NCBI RefSeq assembly: GCF_011075055.1
Contig: NW_025401132.1
Span: 1-64,000, forward strand
Direction of reading: 5' to 3'
Origin: Mangifera indica
Lineage: Eukaryota > Streptophyta > Magnoliopsida > Sapindales > Anacardiaceae
DNA length: 64,000 nt
Every line of letters begins with the position of its first letter. The first letter of the stretch is position 1. Both the position numbers and the translations under genes were made by a program. This document shows, one piece after another, positions 45,411 through 57,045 of this stretch. The notes beneath the pieces were generated by a model that saw nothing but the letters and a program-made list of their open reading frames with translations, did not search any database and was not told the DNA's origin.

Positions 45411-46849
45411 GCACGGTCTTGAACCCTAGAAAGGTGTGCAGTCTTAATGGCTGGTGTTTGAACAATAGGGGGACATAAAGGCTACTCCGTAACATGAGGC
45501 TAAATAGGCTCCCATGTGTCTCAAGACTACTGGCCGATATATCTAAATGTGGCATCATTGGAGAAACTCCCTCTCCTGTCAGGGAGGCACCGAAGATGAT
45601 GAGGAGGAATGCATATCCAACATACCTGTATACAGAAGAATATCTACATACTATGGTCTAACCTCCTCAATATGTGACAAATAGAGCGGGATAGTGACAT
45701 CATCCTATTCATTTAGATATATAATTCAACATATTTGTAATAATCAAAGTATCAATTAACTCATTAATTAACGATTTCATACTTGATCACTGGTGAAAAT
45801 AATGCCTATATGACTCCAAATAGGAACATCACGCGTATGCTATCAAAAAATCCGTGGAGACGCATAGATATAAATTATTTCCACCCAATCATACAAGATG
45901 TCCATCGTCTCAAATATCCAATACTACAATAGAACCATTAATTGTTAAATTCAATCAATTTGTGTTTTTGCCAATTAATATAGATAATCAAGAAATATAA
46001 ACTTACCTGAAAAGCAAAAGAAAATTTGTAAAGGTCATATTTACGCATCTCAGACATATGATTGGAACAGACTCTGTCACTCACCTGAAACATCGACTTG
46101 TGCACCATCTATTACATTGAAATGCCCCAGGGACATGAATTAAACCCATCTAAATGATTAACCAACTAAAGGTACTCTACAAATATCTTTTTTCATTGAT
46201 TATTCGCCAGCAACACCATATGGAGGCAATACAACAAGGCCATCTTAATGGCATCGATATCGTCATCCCCCCATAACCTAGCCAAGAAAACACATTTGAT
46301 ATCCTAATATTGGGCTTTCTGATTGCCCTAAAAGTACGTATCTCTAAAATGATATCTGGATGAACGGGGAATATATGATGAAAGTGTAGTGAGTTGGCTG
46401 AATGGTAGCCCCGTCATCAAAGCAAACTCGTATGGGTTGAATCTCACATCCACCCCATTAACACTAAACCAGAACTCATCTTTGCCTAAGCCTCGATGTA
46501 GTTGTCATAGTAGAAATGAGTGTACCGACACTCCGAAGAACTTGATATTTGGTAGTTAAAGGAGATGCTTGAAACATGTCCTTTCGAATAATCAAAACTG
46601 CATTGGGGTTAGTGTTAACCTAATCTTTAGCTTGGCAGTGCGCTGGACACGATATATCACCTTTACTTGAAAGTGTCCTGACTCATTGAGGATTCGTAAC
46701 TCGCCTTCGACATATTTTCTTTTATGAGAAATATCTTGAAAAAAAACTTTGAAAGTTTGTAAGAATTTCATTAAAAGCAAATATATAAACAAATATAGAA
46801 ATGACAAATAAAAAAATAGAGGTAAAATACAAAAACTAAAAATCGAAAA

Positions 46850-48240
46850 AATGAAACTGAAATTCAAATTCTATATGTTGAAATATCCTAGAATGTCAAC
46901 AATAAAAAAATCACTCAGAAATATGAAAATTACAAATTGTTATATCTTAAAATGACAAAAATAAAAAAACAAAACTGAAATTTGAATTCTATACGTTAAT
47001 ATACCTTAGAATGTCAAAAATAAAAAAATTTCTCGAAAATTTAAAAAGTACGAGTCGATATATCTTAAAATGACAAAAATCGAAAAAAACAAAACTGAAA
47101 TTTGAATTCTATATGTTGAAATACTTTAGAATGTCAATAATAAAAAAACCCCTTGAAAATCTAAAAAGTACGAGTCTATATATCCTAAAGTGATAAAAAT
47201 AAAAAAAACAGAACTAAAATTCAAATTCTATACATTGAAATATCCTAAAATGTCAACAATCAAAAAATCCCTCGTAAATCTAAAAAGTACGGGCCGATAT
47301 ATCCTAAAATGACAAAAATCGTAAAAACAAAACTAAAATTTGAATTCTATACGTTGAAATACTCTAGAATATCAACAATAAAAAAATCTGTTAGAAATCT
47401 GAAAAGTACAAGTCGATATATCATAAAATTACAAAAATAAAAAAAACGAAATTGAAATTTGAATTTTATACGTTGAAATACCCTAAAATGTTAACAATAA
47501 AAAAATCACTCGAAAATCTGAAAAGTAAGAGTCGATATATCCAAAAATAACAAAAATCAAAAAAATAAAACTGAAATTCAAATTCTATACATTGAAATAC
47601 TCTGCAATTTCAACAATGAAAAAATCCCTCAAAAATCTGAAAAGTACAAGTTGACATATCATAAAATGACAAAAATAAAAAACTCGAAACTGAAATTCGA
47701 ATTCTATATATTGAAATACCCTAGAATATCAACAATTGAAAAATCTCTCAGAAATATGAAAAGTACAAATTGATATATTCTAAAATGACAAAAATAAAAA
47801 AAAAACAGAACTAAAATTCGAATTCTATACGTTGAAATACCCTATAATATCAACAATTGAAAAATCACTCAAAAATCTGAAAAATATGAGTCGATATATC
47901 CTAAAATGACAAAAATAAAAAAAATGAAACTGAAATTTGAATTCTATATGTAGAAAAACCCTAGAATATCAATAATTGAAAAATCACTCAAAAATCTAAA
48001 AAATACGAATCGATATATCTTAAAATGATAAAAATTCGAAAATGAACATTAAATTAGCTTAATATGACAAAACACAGAAAATTTATCTGAATTTCATAAT
48101 GAGATCATAAAACGTATTTACAAAAGCACGAAAATCAAGAAACAAACATCAAATTCAAAAACTACATATCGAAAAACTCTAAAACTGGAAAAACAGATAT
48201 GAAATTTGAAAACTACACGTCGAAAAATCCTAGGTGAATA
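46850..48240. repeat. Tandem array, about 119-bp unit, ten copies, plus a decayed tail
   Basis: The phrase ttgaattctatacgttgaaa recurs, with the motif at 46871, 46989, 47109, 47228, 47347, 47466, 47585, 47704, 47825 and 47944, giving intervals of 118-121 bp. Each unit is itself two related halves of about 60 bp: one with cgatatatcctaaaatgaca, the other with gttgaaataccctagaatgt, each followed by an A-rich run. Copies beyond 48050 are degraded. The array abuts the 5' end of the DUF1985/Ulp1 relic. Confidence 0.9.
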
Positions 48241-49499
48241 ACATATCAATTTAACCCTTTATAAAGTTTTTGCTCTTAAACAGGTCCAATATTTTTTCAT
48301 TGCCTCCTTATCAATTTTCTAATATCCTATAGACCCTATAGATTTAAAAAAGTCTATTGCCCCCTAACCCCCCTGATTCCTCGCCTTTCACGGATCTCCC
48401 CACAGTTTACTATAAAATTTTCCACAAATCCCCGTGGATTTCCCCTTCTTCTCCAAGGCCTTAATATTTTGAAAAAACAAAATTCTCCCTATCCCACGAG
48501 TGATCGTTCCTACTCGTGGAAGATTTAATTCGGTCTGTGAGATCCACTGTTTCCATAGACCTAATCTCCAGTATTTCCAACCCATTGTTCGGCCAAAAAT
48601 CGTCTTTTCAGCCTCTAATTTCAACATAAATATTCACACATCCTATAACACAAAGCCCTTCAAGAATTTCAAGCAAAACAATCAAGAATCAAAACATTTT
48701 TTGCATTGTTTAAAATCAGAACCCTAAAAATTCAAACCTCAAAATCTCTCTCAAATCTTAGTAATCCTAACAATAAATTGATCCAAACAAGAGTAGAGAT
48801 GATGTACTAATCTTTTTTGTCATTTTCGATTGTTGCAAAACACGAAAAGTCAACAAAAAATATGAAAAATGCTGTGCCTGTGAAAGACTCGTGGGAGACC
48901 CAATTTTTCTTTGATTTTCAATAATGAATCCACGGGAAATGTGGGGGAGATATGTAAAATTCTTGGTTTATATATAAGGGTAGTTGGGTCATTTTAGAAA
49001 AAAGGGCATTTTCACTTAATACTGAGAGTTTTGGGTAATTTTCTTAACCCCCCCTCCCCCCTTACTATTAGACATTTAATTTAATTTCCCCAAAAAGGAA
49101 GATATTTAACTTAATTTCTCTTTAAAAAAAGGAAATTTCTTTCTCCAACCATATAACATTTCTCACCCTCATTCCCCCATTTTCCTTTTTGACACTTTTC
49201 TCCCTTCTCCACCATTTTCTTCCTTCCTCTTTATCAATTTGTCTCTTCTCCACCATTTTCTTCTTTTTTCTTTTGTCACTTTCTCTCATAGTTTTTTTCC
49301 TTCTTTTCTTCACACAAACAAAAAACAACAAAAAGAAGATAACACTAAACTTTGGTGTATTGATGAAAGAGAAAAAATATATGAGAAAGAAATCTAATTG
49401 GTGGAGAGAATGAGAGAACCATTTTCTCTCCACCTCTCTCTGGCCATAATGGCTATCATCAGTGGGTGTTAAATATTTGGCAAATTCAGATTAAAAAAT
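48241..49499. other. AT-rich spacer with pyrimidine tracts
   Basis: No gene is supported. A CT-rich stretch (about 49150-49300) generates low-complexity open frames on both strands. The DNA around 48300-48900 reads openly only over short stretches without family resemblance. Confidence 0.45.
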
Positions 49500-49698
49500 C
49501 AAGCCATGAATTTGAGCTATAAATTCGAATCATGGATTCGAGCTACAAATTCAAACTTGAAAATTTTTTTAAACTGAACTCAAACCTTCATTCTGATTAG
49601 CTTTATGAATTCGAACCAAATTCGAAATACGTCTAAAATCATTCAAACCGAACTCGAGCTAATCTATGCTCGAGTTCGATTCGGTTCAAATCTACCCC
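49500..49698. repeat. Dispersed TCGAG/GAGCT-rich repeat, copy 4
   Basis: Motifs such as ttcgaatcatggattcgagc, gaactcgagctaa and tgctcgagttcgattcgg are shared with the copies at 1742, 6122 and 35100. Confidence 0.5.
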
Positions 49699-49796
49699 TA
49701 GGGGTAAGGAATGAATGATGTGATTGGTGGGTGCAAACTATCTCAAATCTATTTTCTTACTTCCAATCGATGTCGTAATATCATATGATGTTAGAG

Positions 49797-50298
49797 AGCG
49801 TTTGGTTTGAAAAATATTTTATTACCAAAATTGAAATATTATCTTGATCCTTGAAGATAAATTACCTTGAGGATTATTGAGTATAAATTTATTACTATGT
49901 TTGGTAAAAGTAGTATATATAAATAATTATTGTGTTTAGTTAGAAGTAATAAAAGAATACTAATATATTATTTTATTTATTATATGAAAGATTAATAGGT
50001 ATAAAATTTTTTTTCATAGTATTTATTATTTTAATTAATAATTGAGGGTAATTTTGTCCTAAAAATTTCATAAGTAAGGATAAAAAAGTAATAATAATTA
50101 AGATTACTGTAGTAATATTTTAATACTTAAAACAAATATAGTAATCAAATTACCTCTTATATTACCTGTCATATCACCATTGGTAATAAAATATTATTGA
50201 AATTTTTTATTATTTTACAAACCAAACAAGGTAATGAAAGTAATAAAAGATAAATTATCACGATAATTTTTAAATCTTCTAATCAAACGAGCCTTTAT
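49797..50298. mobile_element. Putative hAT-type MITE
   Basis: The left end gagcgtttggtttgaaaaat and the reverse complement of the right end (aataaaggctcgtttgatta) share the gcgtttggtt/ctcgtttgatt motif. Inner stretches carrying tattttattacca on one side and tggtaataaaatatt on the other are complementary. A left-end relative is present at about 56515-56760. The target duplication is unclear, so the superfamily is tentative. Confidence 0.4.
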
Positions 50299-51270
50299 TG
50301 TACAAGACTCAAGTTTGAAGTTCGATATGGGGAAATGATATAAACATGGGAATTTGATAAGTGTGAATTATCAAATAGGAACTTGACAAAAGAGAGAGTT
50401 TTAGAGAAGAAAAAGATAAAAACACAAGAGTCACAAATTGTAAGTTGAGTAGTCTTTGTCGGGCCAATGACATGCATGAGAGAGTTAGAAAAACTTTACA
50501 AACCCTAAGATTCAATTTCATCATTTTCTCTTGGTAGAAAATTGTGCTTATGATTGCACCACGGGGGAGGTTTACTTGCACGACAATACCATGATTGAAT
50601 CAAATACTATTGTTGATGGAAGGTCCATGCATAATTTGTTAGCAATCGGAGGGAGTAGGATAAGTGGAGAGATGCGAAGTGGTGAGAAATGAGTGGCAAA
50701 GATGGATGGATGAGGGGTTGGTTTGAGAAATCGAACATAACTTTCAAGAATATTTTGTTTGGACAAATACTACATACATGTTATAGTGTTAGAAAGGACA
50801 TTTTCATATTCTTATTAAAAAATTAGATTAGTAATTAATATTTATATTAAATGTTTAAATTAGTTTTGTAATTTTATCAAAAAGGGTAAACTAGTAAAAT
50901 AAAGTGAAATCAAATGTTGTTAAAAGGTGAATAACAGATGAATTAACAAAATTTTCAAAATTAAAGGATGATTAATAAAAATTCGAACTTTTTGTTAATA
51001 TAGATTTTAAAAATGTTGTCTCAAGCCACCTTCAAATTCAAAAGCCACTAAATTGGCCCAAAAGAATTTGCGGCCCAATTATCAAGCATTTTCTCCCCTT
51101 CCTCTTCTTCCCTCCTCGTAGTCACTGTATTAGATTTTTTTTTCTTCATCTCCTTGCGAATCCTCCCTCCCTAGGTTTGGTTAAATGATTAAAATTGCAA
51201 TCATTTAAAACGCGTAAACCTCCTCAAAACGAAACCTTTCAAATAAAAGCCTTTAGTCAAGATCCCAAAA
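50299..51270 (+). promoter_or_regulatory. Upstream region of DEG9
   Basis: Mostly AT-rich and gene-free. The last 200 bp contain a C/T-rich stretch (ctccccttcctcttcttccctcc near 51094) and lie directly before the DEG9 ATG, so they are the probable promoter-proximal region and 5' leader. Individual motifs are not claimed. Confidence 0.4.
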
Positions 51271-54200
51271 ATGCCTGACGTTAAACGCAAACGCGGCCGC
51301 AAACCCAAAATCCCTGCTCCACAGGAAACCCTAGATGTTCCCTTCACCACAACCTCCTCCGCCGCCGCAATAGACGACGTGTTCTCCGTCTCCAATGTCG
51401 ACATAATTCCCACAACTAATCCTTCTACCATCGCCACCGCGACTTCGACCACCACCAACCACCAGCAGCATCCCGATCATCGTCCTCGCCGAGGCCGTCC
51501 CAAGAAAGTTCCGAAACATGAAACACTGGAGGATAAACCGCCTCCGCTTCTACGCAGTTCCGGCGTGGGGGTTTCTCGGCCGTTGGAAAATGGTGGGGAT
51601 TCTGTTGGAGGGGGGCCGGCCGTGGCCAGAGTTGTACCGGCTATGGACGCTGTTGTGAAGGTGTTTTGTGTTCATACGGAGCCAAATTTTTCGTTGCCGT
51701 GGCAGAGGAAACGACAGTACAGTTCGAGTAGTAGTGGGTTTGTGATTAGTGGTAGGAGGGTGTTGACAAATGCACATTCTGTGGAGCATTACACGCAGGT
51801 TAAGCTCAAGAAAAGAGGCTCCGACACTAAGTTCTTGGCTACTGTGCTTGCTATCGGGACCGAGTGCGATATTGGTAAGGGATGTAGTAGCTTATTTTTG
51901 GAAAGTTAATTGTGGTTGAAAGTTGAAAATGTGTATTAACTAGTTATAGAGTCTGGTTTAGTTGGTTTATTTTTTTTTATGATAGCTGATCAAAGATTAA
52001 ATTTGAATCATTCGTATGATATAACGGGACCCATTTACATATCTTAACTGTTGGATCCACTTTATAGGTCATGCGTTAAATGAAGTTAGCACTTCAGCTA
52101 TGTTGTTATAATTGGGAAATTTGAGTATTTTGGATTGTTTATATATTTTTAACAATAGAATAGGTTAGTTTCACTGGGTGCAAGAATTGTCTATATGTTT
52201 CAGGTGTGTATTGTCCATAGTTGAGATGAACTAAACATGTAGAAACATTTAAATATTATGCATGAAGAGGATGGTAGGTTTTGCGATTGTATGTTGGGAG
52301 ATTAAAGTTGTCTTGTTAGTACTGAATGTTAGAAGTTTTTTTAACTATGTTTTTGCTTAAAATGATTTGGATGATAATCTTGTGTTGAATGCGAGTTTTG
52401 GTTTGCATTATGTGGCAGCCATGCTTACAGTCAATGATGATGAATTCTGGGAAGGAGTATCACCAGTGGAGTTTGGAGAATTGCCTGCCCTTCAAGATGC
52501 TGTGACTGTTGTGGGTTATCCAATTGGGGGAGATACTATTTCTGTGACGAGTGGTGTTGTATCACGTATAGAGATTCTATCCTATGTTCATGGGTCTACT
52601 GAGCTCTTGGGTCTACAGGTTTTGGGATTACATTTCTAGATATTGGTAGATTTGTTGCCAGCCATCTGAGATGTTGATCTAATTTCCGTTCCTGTTCTTC
52701 CTTTTGCAGATAGATGCTGCTATAAATTCTGGAAATTCTGGTGGGCCTGCCTTTAATGATAAGGGCAATTGTGTAGGCATTGCATTTCAGTCTCTTAAGC
52801 ATGAGGATGTGGAAAATATAGGTTATGTCATACCAACACCAGTTATCATGCATTTCATCCAGGATTATGAGAAGAATGCAGCATATACAGGTTACTTGGT
52901 TGCAGCCTTGACATGCTTGTGTGTGTTTTCAAATTTTGCTGGTTCTGATTACTGTGCTTTTTTTTTTTTTCATGTAATTAATTTTAATCTTGTAATTGTT
53001 ATGGTATATGCTGCTTCATCATTTCTAGCACTGACTTTGAAAAACTTAATTTTTGTAATATAGGATTCCCTGTTCTTGGAGTTGAGTGGCAGAAAATGGA
53101 AAATCCTGATTTGCGTATGGCAATGGGTATGAAGCCTGAGCAGAAAGGTGTCCGTATTCGAAGGATTGATCCTACTGCTCCAGAATATGAGGTTTTGAAG
53201 CCATCTGATATCATTCTAAGCTTTGATGGGGTTGATATTGCCAATGATGGAACTGGTAACTTCAGATTTCTCACTTTCATGTGTTGTATCTGATATGTAC
53301 AAATTTGTTTATGCTTTTGTGTGCCTGTTTATATTGTATTTTTGTATGACAAGTGAAATACTTCCAAGAGTACTGCTGTGCTCTTTGTGACTTGGCTCTT
53401 TCGTCCATTGATTGTTGAATTTTCAGTCCCTTTTCGGCATGGAGAGCGCATTGGCTTTAGTTGTCTTGTCTCCCAAAAGTATACTGGGGATAGTGCTGCA
53501 GTCCAAGTTCTCCGTGCTTCCAAGATTCTCAATTTCAACATGAAACTTGCCACACGTAGAAAGCTTGTTCCATCTCACAACAAAGGGAAGCCTCCATCAT
53601 ATTACATTATTGCAGGGCTTGTTTTTTCGACAGTGTCTGTTCCATATCTTCGCTCTGAGGTGGGTACTCTACACTGGTACTGGCATACATTTAATATATA
53701 GTTTTGTGGTCTAGAACAATGACTTGAAAGCTTTAGCTCCTTAAATATATTCTCTGTTGCTTTATTGCTGTTTTGTGATCATTGTAATAGTTCAAAGCTT
53801 TTTTTGCTTAAATCATTGTTGAATATGATGTGGAATATTCCATCTTTAGTATCATAAATGTCTTAACTGATATTCATCAGTTATTGTGAAAATTTTGGTT
53901 TCTATGTAGATACAAGATTCTCTTCGATCATTCATCAAGTATTGTAAGATTTTTGCATTGCTACACGAAAATATTGTGCTTGTTTGGTATAAATTATTTA
54001 ATCCAGATTTAGTGGATTAAATAATCAATTATGGCATGTTTAGAATAGCTTATGTGAATAATCTAATTGTGAATTATAATCACATTTTTAGATCATTTAA
54101 GCCATATCTAAAAGCTAGCAAGGATAGCTTTTTCTGAATGATCGGATTTAGTGAATTTTTTACATTTTTAATCCAAAAGCTAAAGTATAGGTATGTTCAA

Positions 54201-55542
54201 TATTTTAACACAAATAATCAGTTTTTATATTTTTTTTCAAACAGACACAATTGGATTATATTTTTTGTCCAAGAATCATAAGTTGTATTATTCCTATAAT
54301 CATAAACTGTGCTAAACAGGCCCATTATGTGATTGATATGGAATTTTTGTGTGTGCAAGTGAAATTAAATAGGTCCTAACTTCTCCAATATGTATGAAAA
54401 CTCTGTTCTTCTATTTTTTTATCCACATAATTATATTTTATGTTCAGATCCCAGATAATAACTTAACTGTATGTCCTTAGGCCTTCTTGGTGTCTTGGCT
54501 CTATACTAACATCTCTAATATTGATTTATACATAAAAGACCAAAACTGGTATAGAAGGAAAAAATGCGAATATTTTAATTGTATAGTCTGTTATCTTCGA
54601 AGTGTTTCCATTGGTTCCCGTGATTTTGTACAATTACATTAGAGTTTACACATTTTATCATCTTGGACTATTGTGGACTCTGTTTAGGTCATTCATATTT
54701 TTTTTCTGAGGAAGAAGCTTTTATTTTCATCCTGCCAGTGCCATAGTGACTTTTTGTTTTTCAGAAAATTTTGCTGATACTTTATTTGTTTTTTCTCATT
54801 CTATTAGGAGAAATTTTACTTAATGTTTGTGATTGTGAAGTTTCTGAATGTTCTAACATGCTGTAAGTTCCTTTTCCATATATTTGCAGTTTGGAAAAGA
54901 TTATGGATATGAAGCCCCAGTCAAGCTTTTGGACAAACTCTTATATTCACTGCCACAGTCACCGGATGAGCAGCTTGTTGTGGTTTCTCAGGTTCTTTTC
55001 TCTCTCTGGGCTACTAAGGATATGATGAGGCTTTATGTTGATCCTCTCATTCTCACCTTCTACTATTTCCTGGAAATTTGTGGTAGGTGCTTGTAGCTGA
55101 TATTAATATTGGATATGAGGACATTGTTAATACTCAGGTGAGGAATAAAAGACTGTTGCAACTGCTTTGATTCCTGTGTTTGAATAGCTTAATATATCAG
55201 TTGTTTAAATACTTTTAATTGTGCCAAACTGTGTAGGTTCATTCTTTTAATGGTAAGCCTGTGAAGAATTTGAAGTGTTTGGCAAACATGGTAGAGAATT
55301 GTGATGATGAATTTTTGAAATTCGATCTAGAATATAATCAGGTCCTTCTCCCTCTCCTTCCCTGTGTGTATATTTGAATATGCATGTATTGAGGATGCAA
55401 AGACATGTTGCCAATCATATTTTGATAAAAATGTTGTGTGCAGATGGTGGTCCTCCAGACAAAGACTGCAAAAGCAGCGACCCCAGATATTCTTATAACC
55501 CATTGCATACCTTCAGCAATGTCTGATGATCTCAAGAAATGA
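51271..55542 (+). CDS. DEG9: DEG9 (DegP9) trypsin-like serine protease with PDZ domains
   Basis: Nine exons join in frame to 588 aa: 51271-51874, 52419-52618, 52710-52890, 53064-53255, 53427-53659, 54890-54991, 55087-55137, 55237-55341 and 55444-55542. Catalytic triad: His169 (TNAHSVEH), Asp200 (TECDIAML) and Ser278 (INSGNSGGP). A PDZ-type region follows ([42 protein letters not shown]), with a second one later ([24 protein letters not shown]). The C-terminus is [13 protein letters not shown]. Arabidopsis DEG9 (At5g40200, 592 aa) is a nuclear/nucleolar hexameric protease reported to degrade the response regulator ARR4. The basic N-terminus carries two AT-hook-like motifs, KRGRKPK and RRGRPKK, consistent with nuclear residence. 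All splice sites are GT-AG and the gene appears intact. Confidence 0.95.
53977..54325. mobile_element. Putative MITE in DEG9 intron 5
   Basis: The stretch begins near gtgcttgtttggtataaatt and ends near actgtgctaaacaggccc. The outer parts are complementary in the tgtttgg/taaacagg region and the inner parts in AT-rich text. It fills part of the 1.2-kb intron between exons 5 and 6. The ends are approximate and no target duplication could be fixed. Confidence 0.4.
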
Positions 55543-56876
55543 ATTTTGATCATATTCTAGGTTCACCAAATTTGGCAATTTTCATAGTTGTCAAAACTCA
55601 CTGCAATTTTTGTTTTCTGCATGTTCTTTAAAGAAATAGTAACTCATGCAGGGTGGAGTTGCTAGCCATATATCAGAAATTTCTTAGATGTGTTTTATGG
55701 AGTCTTGGGGGGTCTCAGACAATACAAGGGTGAGGGTACAGCTCCCAGATAATGGATAGCTTTTGCTCACCATTAATGGAGAAAACATGCAGGTTGTAAA
55801 ATTTGAGCGGACAGCAACTTTTGTCTTGTTCATTCATATATAAAAATTTGGAGATATCTCAGCCATTTGTAATATTGAGAGATTATATAATGTTTGTTTG
55901 TAAAAATGAATGCAACCAAAAAGTGTCAGAACCAGTCATGTCTCAGTGTGATTGTTTTTAACCAACCACACGGGAAAGAATATAGCATGTTTCAACTTTT
56001 GAATGTGTCAGGTTTCTTCATCTGTTGTTCTTTTTAGGTGCCGGAAGCAGGACTTTTGTGCCCAATGGAAGATAATAAGTAAGGAGATTGTTACCTTCCA
56101 ACAGGCTTGAACAAGGCAACAAAAACAGGTCCTTTTCTTCTAAGGCATCATGCTGCTACACCGCATGTCACCACATTCCCAAACACAATGCCTTTAAAAT
56201 AAATTAAGAAACGAACCAAAACTCACATCCTCTGAGTCTGGCGATGACAGGGGAATTCAACCTATTGTTTCATAGTGTTTATGATATACAATTTTTTGGG
56301 GTAAATATTAATTGTTCTTGTTCCATGATGCCTGGATAGATGTTATTTTGGACATCCCCTCCCAAAAGGGGCTTACATCCGGTCCTTTGTCTGGTGGCTT
56401 TCCACCAAATTTCGATGTTTTACTTAAAAATTTTTATAATATACAATTTGTTATATACACAGTGGTTTTCCACCAAGTGAAATTAATTAATGCATAATAG
56501 ACACATTAATTGAAGGGGCATTTGGTTTAAAAAATGTTTTATTATCAAAAGTGAAAAATTATCACTAAGATAGATAATTTAGAAGATTATTAGATATAAA
56601 TTATTACTATTTTTTTATTATATTATCATTTATAAATTATAAATGAGTATTGTGTTTGGTTGGTAATAATGAATGAATACCAAATGCATTTTCACCTAAA
56701 TACCTTTAAACAATTATTGAATATAAATTAATACTGTGTTTAATTAAATTAACGTTTGTAATGTTTGAAAATATATTTTTCTTGTGCATATTCTAAAACA
56801 TTTCTCGTATTAATAATACATATGATTCTTTTATGGGATCAATTCTCATAATTAATTAATCTCAAAATATTACACC
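55543..56876. other. DEG9 3' flank and AT-rich spacer
   Basis: The first few hundred bases are probably 3'UTR. A left-end relative of the 49797 element starts near 56515 (ggggcatttggtttaaaaaa). No gene is supported. Confidence 0.5.
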
Positions 56877-56879
56877 AAA

Positions 56880-56970
<91 letters not shown>
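56877..56970. repeat. Compound microsatellite (AAAT)n (AT)n
   Basis: About ten AAAT/AAAT-type units are followed by an AT run of more than 50 bp. Confidence 0.95.
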
Positions 56971-56973
<3 letters not shown>

Positions 56974-57045
56974 TATATATTCATAAGAATTTTTCTTACA
57001 TTTTGTAAACAAGTTTTCAAACAATACAAAGAAGGACAATAAAGT

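Larger units (their letters stand above)
42470..46870 (-). pseudogene. Decayed DUF1985 + Ulp1 (C48) protease gene of a MULE
   Basis: Minus strand, 5' to 3'. DUF1985-like region at about 46560-46020: DEFWFSVNGVDVRFNPYEFA, LMTGLPFSQL, IDAIKMALLYCLHMVLLANN, HLDGFNSCPWGIS. A middle of short exon-like blocks follows (about 45560-43460), including GRVIRKHPLIRTPYTN. Then a C48 Ulp1-type domain at about 43170-42470: DSFLVILCQHQDDQQAI, HTFFVGYIRMAF, VFIPINFDCTYWVAGVMGF, and QCEGSSDCGIYMLRFIECLA with the catalytic Cys. The expected catalytic His of the HW motif is Tyr here (CTYWVA). Several stops interrupt the frames, and a 766-bp element is inserted at 44323. DUF1985-Ulp1 proteins are known passengers of plant MULEs, so this is read as the element's second gene. 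Confidence 0.7.

Noticed and set aside
49122..49433. Basic and Ser/Leu-rich frames on opposite strands
   Set aside because: A CT-rich low-complexity stretch read both ways. No family resemblance.
53060..53293. Antisense frame over DEG9 exon 4
   Set aside because: It is a shadow of the conserved DEG9 coding exon on the other strand.
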